Of a DNA stretch of 64,000 nucleotides, positions 61,001 to 64,000 are shown piece by piece; position 1 is the stretch's first letter; every line of letters starts with the position of its first letter. The notes under the pieces were generated by a model. That model searched no databases, was not told the origin of the DNA, and saw only the letters and a program-made list of their open reading frames with translations. This DNA is from CAYXDO01 sp964463485 (GTDB lineage: Bacteria; Myxococcota; Kuafuiibacteriia; Kuafuiibacteriales; Kuafuiibacteriaceae). Location: NCBI GenBank assembly GCA_964463485.1, contig CAYXDO010000053.1, forward strand, positions 1 through 64,000. The letters run 5' to 3'. The translations under genes and the position numbers were made by a program.

Positions 61001-64000
61001 TCCCGACCGGCGAAGCGCCTCCGGCGTCCTTCCACCTGTTCGAGACAGGACTCCTCGTGTTCCGGCCTCCGACCGACTTCACCGGCGTCGTGAGCGCAAC
61101 CTACGCCTGCTCGGACGGAGTCTCCTCGGTGCCCACCACGGTGACGATCACCGTCACCCCCAAGGACACGCCGCCGGTCGCGCGACGAGACAGCTACCAG
61201 ACCGAGGAAGCGCAGGTGCTCCGCGTGAGCGCCGAGCTCGGGCTGCTGGTCAATGATCACGACAGCGACGGCGACCTCCTCACCGCTCGCCTCACCCGCT
61301 CGCCGCAGCACGGCTCAGTCGCCGTGGAGCCGGACGGATCGTTCGTCTACCGGCCCGACGCCGACTTCACCGGCCACGACGAGCTCGTCTATGAGGCCTT
61401 TGACGCGCTCCTCACCTCGACTTCCACCGTGGTCGACCTCGAGATCCTCCCGGTGCCCGAGGCCCCCCGCGCCCAGCCTGATTTGTACGTGCTCGCGGAG
61501 GACGAGGCCCTCACGATCCAGGACCCCGGAATCTTGGCAAATGACTACGAGCCCGACCAGGAGCTCATGACCGCCGAGCTCGTGTCGCCGCCAGCGCACG
61601 GCACGCTGGTCACCTCGCCCTCGGGTGGCTTTACTTACTCACCCAGCTCCAACTTCCACGGCGTGGACAGCTACGTTTACCGAGCCTCTGACGGCGCGCT
61701 CTTCTCGGGCCCCGCGACGGTCACGCTGATCGTGGAGCCTCGCGGAGACGCCGTCCTCGCGGTCGACGACCACTACGTGACTTACGAAGACGAGCCGCTC
61801 TCGGTCCCGCCCAACGCCGCGCCCAACGTCACGATCAACGACGTAAACATCGACGGTACGCCGCTCGAGACCGTCCTCGTCACGCCGCCCGAGCACGGCG
61901 CCGCGATCTTGTCGCCCGAAGGCCAGCTCGCGTTCGCGCCCGGGCCCCACTTCGTGGGCACGGTAATCATGAGTTACTCGGTCACGAACGGGACCGGCTC
62001 CTCGACCGCCCAGATCTTCATCGACGTCCTCCCCCGCCCCGACGCGCCGGTGGCCGTGCCGGACGCCTACACCGCGACCTCCGGCGTGGCCCTCTTCGTG
62101 GCCGGCCCCGGCCTTCTGCAGAATGATTACGATCTCGACCAGGGCGACGTGCTCACCGCGGAGCTCCGCCGCCCCGCGCGCTACGGCACCGTGACCGTGA
62201 ATGCCGACGGCTCCTTCGTCTACACGTCGGTCAGCACCTTCATCGGGATCGATGATTTCGTCTATCGAAACAGCGACGGCGTTTTGACCTCCAACGAGGT
62301 CCTCGTCGAGCTCTCCGTCGGCGACGGCAACCCCAACCAAGCGCCCATCGCCCGCAACGACGCCTACGTCGTCGACGACGGCTCCGTGCTCAGCGTCCCC
62401 GCGGCCGAAGGTTTGCTCTCCAACGATTCCGACCCGGAGCTCGATGCCCTTTCCGCGCTGCTCCTGACTCCGCCTGCGCACGGCACACTCACCGCCTTCT
62501 CGGATGGGTCTTTCGTCTACACCCCGAACCCAGGCTTCACGACCGACTCGTTCGCGTACCGCGCCTTCGACGGCCAGCGTCCCTCCAACGTCGCCTCCGT
62601 GTCGCTGACCATCGTCGGCGGTCCGGCCCTCCCGCCCGTGGCCGCGGACGATCACTACTGGCTCGAGGCGCCGTCGAGCGGCGGCACCTTCGGCTTCCCC
62701 ACCGCCTCCGGCGCGCTGCAGAACGACCACGACCCCGCGGGCGCGCCCCTCTCCGCGACGCTGATCTCGATCGACACGCCTGAGTATGGGTACGTCGACC
62801 TGCTCCCCGACGGGAGCTTCTCGGTGTTGCTCTGGGGTGCGTTCGTGGACCCGCAGGACCTCCGCTTCACGTACTCGGCGAGCAACGGCTCGCTGAGCTC
62901 GAACGTCGCCACGGTGACCGTGACCTTCGTCGCCACAGAGGCGCCCCCTACGTCGCCGAGCGCCGCCGAAGACTTGTACTTCGTGCGAGCGGGTCAGACG
63001 CTCACGGTAGACGCGCTGACCGGCCTGCTCTCCAACGATTGTGAGAGCGACCCTGGCGACCAGTGCGACGCCTTGCTGCTCTTGACCGCGAGCCTCCGCG
63101 AGCCGCCCCGGCACGGGACCGTGTCCGTGGCGCCGGATGGATCGTTCGTGTACCAGGCCGATCCTGGGTTCACGAGCGGGACCGATTTCTTCGCCTACGA
63201 CGCCCACGAGGGCGCGCAAAGTGACACCGGTTTGGTACTCATCCAGGTCACGCCTGGGTGTGAGGTCGTAGAGACGCGGAGCCCCCGCTCGTGTGTCGCC
63301 TTGGGCGCCACGTTCGACTGGTCGTTCAATGTGGCCCCTGAGTGTGGCGTGGAGATCGTCGAGGGTCCGACGGAGCTCCTCGTGTACAACGAAGGCTCCA
63401 CCTATGTGAGTTGGACCTCGACCGACTCAGGAAGCCATCCGGTGACGCTCCGGGTGATTTCGCCGGACGGAACCTCGAGCTTGTTGCGCTTCGACATCTG
63501 CGTGGTCGACCCCGCGGTCGACCCGTCGGTTCAGTTCCTCAGCGAGCCGCCGCTCTTCGCGCGGACGGGCTGGGTCTATGAGTACAGCCCGGAGCTCGCG
63601 TACGCGCCGCTCGACGGGTTCCTCGACCTCGTGGTCGCCGCCGGTCCGCCGGGACTCTTCGTCAGCTACCCAGGCATCTACGCTTCGGTGACGTACGACC
63701 CGCCGCCCGAGGACGTGGGCACGCACTCCGTCGTGCTGCGCGCCGACGTCTACGATACTTTCGGTACGCTCGTCGCGACCGCGACTCAGGCCTACACGTT
63801 GACCGTGGGCGCCGACGTGCTCGCGGCCTGTCCTCCGTCGGTCCGCGCCGAGCCGGGCGACACGGTCACCTGCCAGCTCTTCGCGGCCGAACGCGGTCAG
63901 GGACCGGTGAGTTACGCGCTGACTTGGGGGCCTGGCGCAGTCGACACCGCCTCCGGTCTCTACACGTTCACACCCACCCCAGCGGACATCGGCAATCACA
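58003..64000 (+). CDS. Giant ParB-like, lipobox, Ser-Asp repeat, cadherin-like repeat protein (partial)
   Basis: The frame is open from ATG 58003 to the window end (1999 residues so far, no stop). Residues 20-110 resemble the ParB N-terminal domain (PVVVRERVRGRGFELATGSS, then LENNTRR), with the GERR motif changed to GSST. Residues 147-200 look like the ParB helix-turn-helix (FARLFRAGRDPREIRTLFGL). Residues 271-288 are a basic-hydrophobic segment ending in a lipobox (RRGALLAASLTFLVLASC). Residues 387-452 are Ser-Asp/Glu/Thr repeats. From about 573 to 1750 are twelve cadherin-like repeats of about 95 residues (pattern PPxAxxDxY, PGVLxND, DGSFxYxP), then Ig-like regions. I checked the codons line by line around the ParB-lipobox junction and saw no frameshift. 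Two separate genes remain possible. Confidence 0.75.
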   Translation, partial: MATVRGTVSESNQNAGELRWIRTDNIVVTERSEARLPQVRRIPELVDAILAQAPEPVVVRERVRGRGFELATGSSTLEAQVALGARSVLARVETRDHETLENNTRRKERRARKDSVVQTEQQTQDEQDRKERLERQARLSTPVPEPDLFARAAAFARLFRAGRDPREIRTLFGLKRTRTVTRSLALALAPVELQALARERPVRVTQPNAPDPEAPKPVEWSFALQRLDALQHAAAVRDAAQVLALKRPSGETTPASTDGPHDATRGLGTARRGALLAASLTFLVLASCERRPAPSAPSTVATTEQALAACPAKGSHRPGVESFAASCSSADNVTCNSSFSVTQTNVESLATSTRYTYKVCKLTSSADLSHWDLELTGLATCLANPDCASDSDSDSDSDTDTDTDSASEASSDSEPDSDADTESDSDSDSDSDSDSETESDSDSDSDSDSDSGSTCPATDPAEALAAAFQGCTIESPRSGESCTLQVSHPDPTTQITGVKYEASVGDGECRNFTLTLSNDALASNFTFGSGPGIASTKQGNQDITRSNRPTPGYVCLPQAPACVPVTPTVVTAMDDSYSTPESTPLDVAAPGVLGNDSSSTGGVLSASLVDPPQFGVVSLAPDGSFSILPNSLYEGPDQFSYRATHPSGASDVATVYLDLTHVNHPPIAIDDHYETQESTPLVIPIPGVLGNDADNDSDTLFALLSTPPTYGAISLEVSGAFSYLPYSGVSGVVDSFSYEAHDSTSFDSATVFITIPATPHAPVANPDEYTLDKNTTLSVPDPGVLLNDHDQDGQALTATLVSGPFHGTLTLAPAGGLVYTPFPLYTGPDTATYAASDGALSATADLLFHVLETNRPPIAVNDLYTTPEHATLGIPAPGVGLNDADPDNDPLTFRLLSGPAQGALTIFPDGSLSYDPSQPGTYGAVYEVSDGQLTATAILTLVVTPVDDPPTCNPDFYAIGENDTLITGAPGVLGNDADPENVALTTQALSPPANAPNDLLPTGEAPPASFHLFETGLLVFRPPTDFTGVVSATYACSDGVSSVPTTVTITVTPKDTPPVARRDSYQTEEAQVLRVSAELGLLVNDHDSDGDLLTARLTRSPQHGSVAVEPDGSFVYRPDADFTGHDELVYEAFDALLTSTSTVVDLEILPVPEAPRAQPDLYVLAEDEALTIQDPGILANDYEPDQELMTAELVSPPAHGTLVTSPSGGFTYSPSSNFHGVDSYVYRASDGALFSGPATVTLIVEPRGDAVLAVDDHYVTYEDEPLSVPPNAAPNVTINDVNIDGTPLETVLVTPPEHGAAILSPEGQLAFAPGPHFVGTVIMSYSVTNGTGSSTAQIFIDVLPRPDAPVAVPDAYTATSGVALFVAGPGLLQNDYDLDQGDVLTAELRRPARYGTVTVNADGSFVYTSVSTFIGIDDFVYRNSDGVLTSNEVLVELSVGDGNPNQAPIARNDAYVVDDGSVLSVPAAEGLLSNDSDPELDALSALLLTPPAHGTLTAFSDGSFVYTPNPGFTTDSFAYRAFDGQRPSNVASVSLTIVGGPALPPVAADDHYWLEAPSSGGTFGFPTASGALQNDHDPAGAPLSATLISIDTPEYGYVDLLPDGSFSVLLWGAFVDPQDLRFTYSASNGSLSSNVATVTVTFVATEAPPTSPSAAEDLYFVRAGQTLTVDALTGLLSNDCESDPGDQCDALLLLTASLREPPRHGTVSVAPDGSFVYQADPGFTSGTDFFAYDAHEGAQSDTGLVLIQVTPGCEVVETRSPRSCVALGATFDWSFNVAPECGVEIVEGPTELLVYNEGSTYVSWTSTDSGSHPVTLRVISPDGTSSLLRFDICVVDPAVDPSVQFLSEPPLFARTGWVYEYSPELAYAPLDGFLDLVVAAGPPGLFVSYPGIYASVTYDPPPEDVGTHSVVLRADVYDTFGTLVATATQAYTLTVGADVLAACPPSVRAEPGDTVTCQLFAAERGQGPVSYALTWGPGAVDTASGLYTFTPTPADIGNH

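Noticed and set aside
61639..63219. Long minus-strand open frame of 526 codons
   Set aside because: It is antisense to the cadherin repeats and rich in Arg, Gly and Val without domain patterns; it arises from the GC-biased codon use of the plus-strand gene.

Overview
The window looks like a chromosomal segment of a high-GC myxobacterium-type organism (Myxococcota). This rests on the very high GC, the many lipoproteins with short N-terminal signals, the myxobacterial-style surface proteins (DNDCDG metal-binding repeats, propeller repeats, CAP and lysyl-oxidase domains) and an alternative complex III plus aa3 oxidase cluster. I saw no rRNA, tRNA, CRISPR array, transposase or phage gene.

Layout. 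0.3-5.0 kb: a three-gene operon of a double-length tetraheme DUF1111 lipoprotein, a pentaheme cytochrome and a propeller lipoprotein, followed by a 122-bp tandem duplication that includes the last gene's stop codon. 5.3-7.6 kb: a 3D-domain murein hydrolase, an uncharacterised protein and a cupin. 7.6-13.8 kb: a surface cluster of two putative outer-membrane proteins, two lipoproteins and a TonB-dependent-receptor-like protein. 13.9-20 kb: SulP transporter, alpha-2-macroglobulin-like protein, Nudix hydrolase. 20-28.9 kb: HEAT protein, CAP lipoprotein, radical SAM/SPASM protein, a block of uncharacterised genes, a lipoprotein preceded by three palindromes, a CDP-alcohol phosphatidyltransferase and a DUF1697 protein.

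28.8-46 kb, minus strand: the respiratory core. SCO-like protein and ActA-B-C-D-E-F (quinol:electron acceptor oxidoreductase) are followed by a diheme cytochrome c, a 34-residue membrane peptide, CoxB, CoxA, CoxC, CoxD and a second subunit-III protein. Electrons would pass from quinol through ActB/ActA and the ActE cytochrome domains to the CuA site of CoxB. The two halves are separated by about 3.4 kb of lower-GC DNA carrying two plus-strand lipoprotein genes with repeats at both edges.

46-48.5 kb: a VapBC-type toxin-antitoxin pair, an uncharacterised protein and an inverted pair of REP-like elements. 48.5-56.5 kb, minus strand: a three-gene envelope operon encoding a TPR/double CsgG-like/beta-barrel protein, a DNDCDG-repeat lipoprotein and an LPP20-type protein. 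56.6-57.8 kb: a lysyl-oxidase-like lipoprotein. 58.0 kb to the window end: a giant open frame that joins a ParB-like domain to a lipobox-like hydrophobic segment, a Ser-Asp repeat and at least twelve cadherin-like repeats. This frame has no stop in the window and is the most unusual object here.
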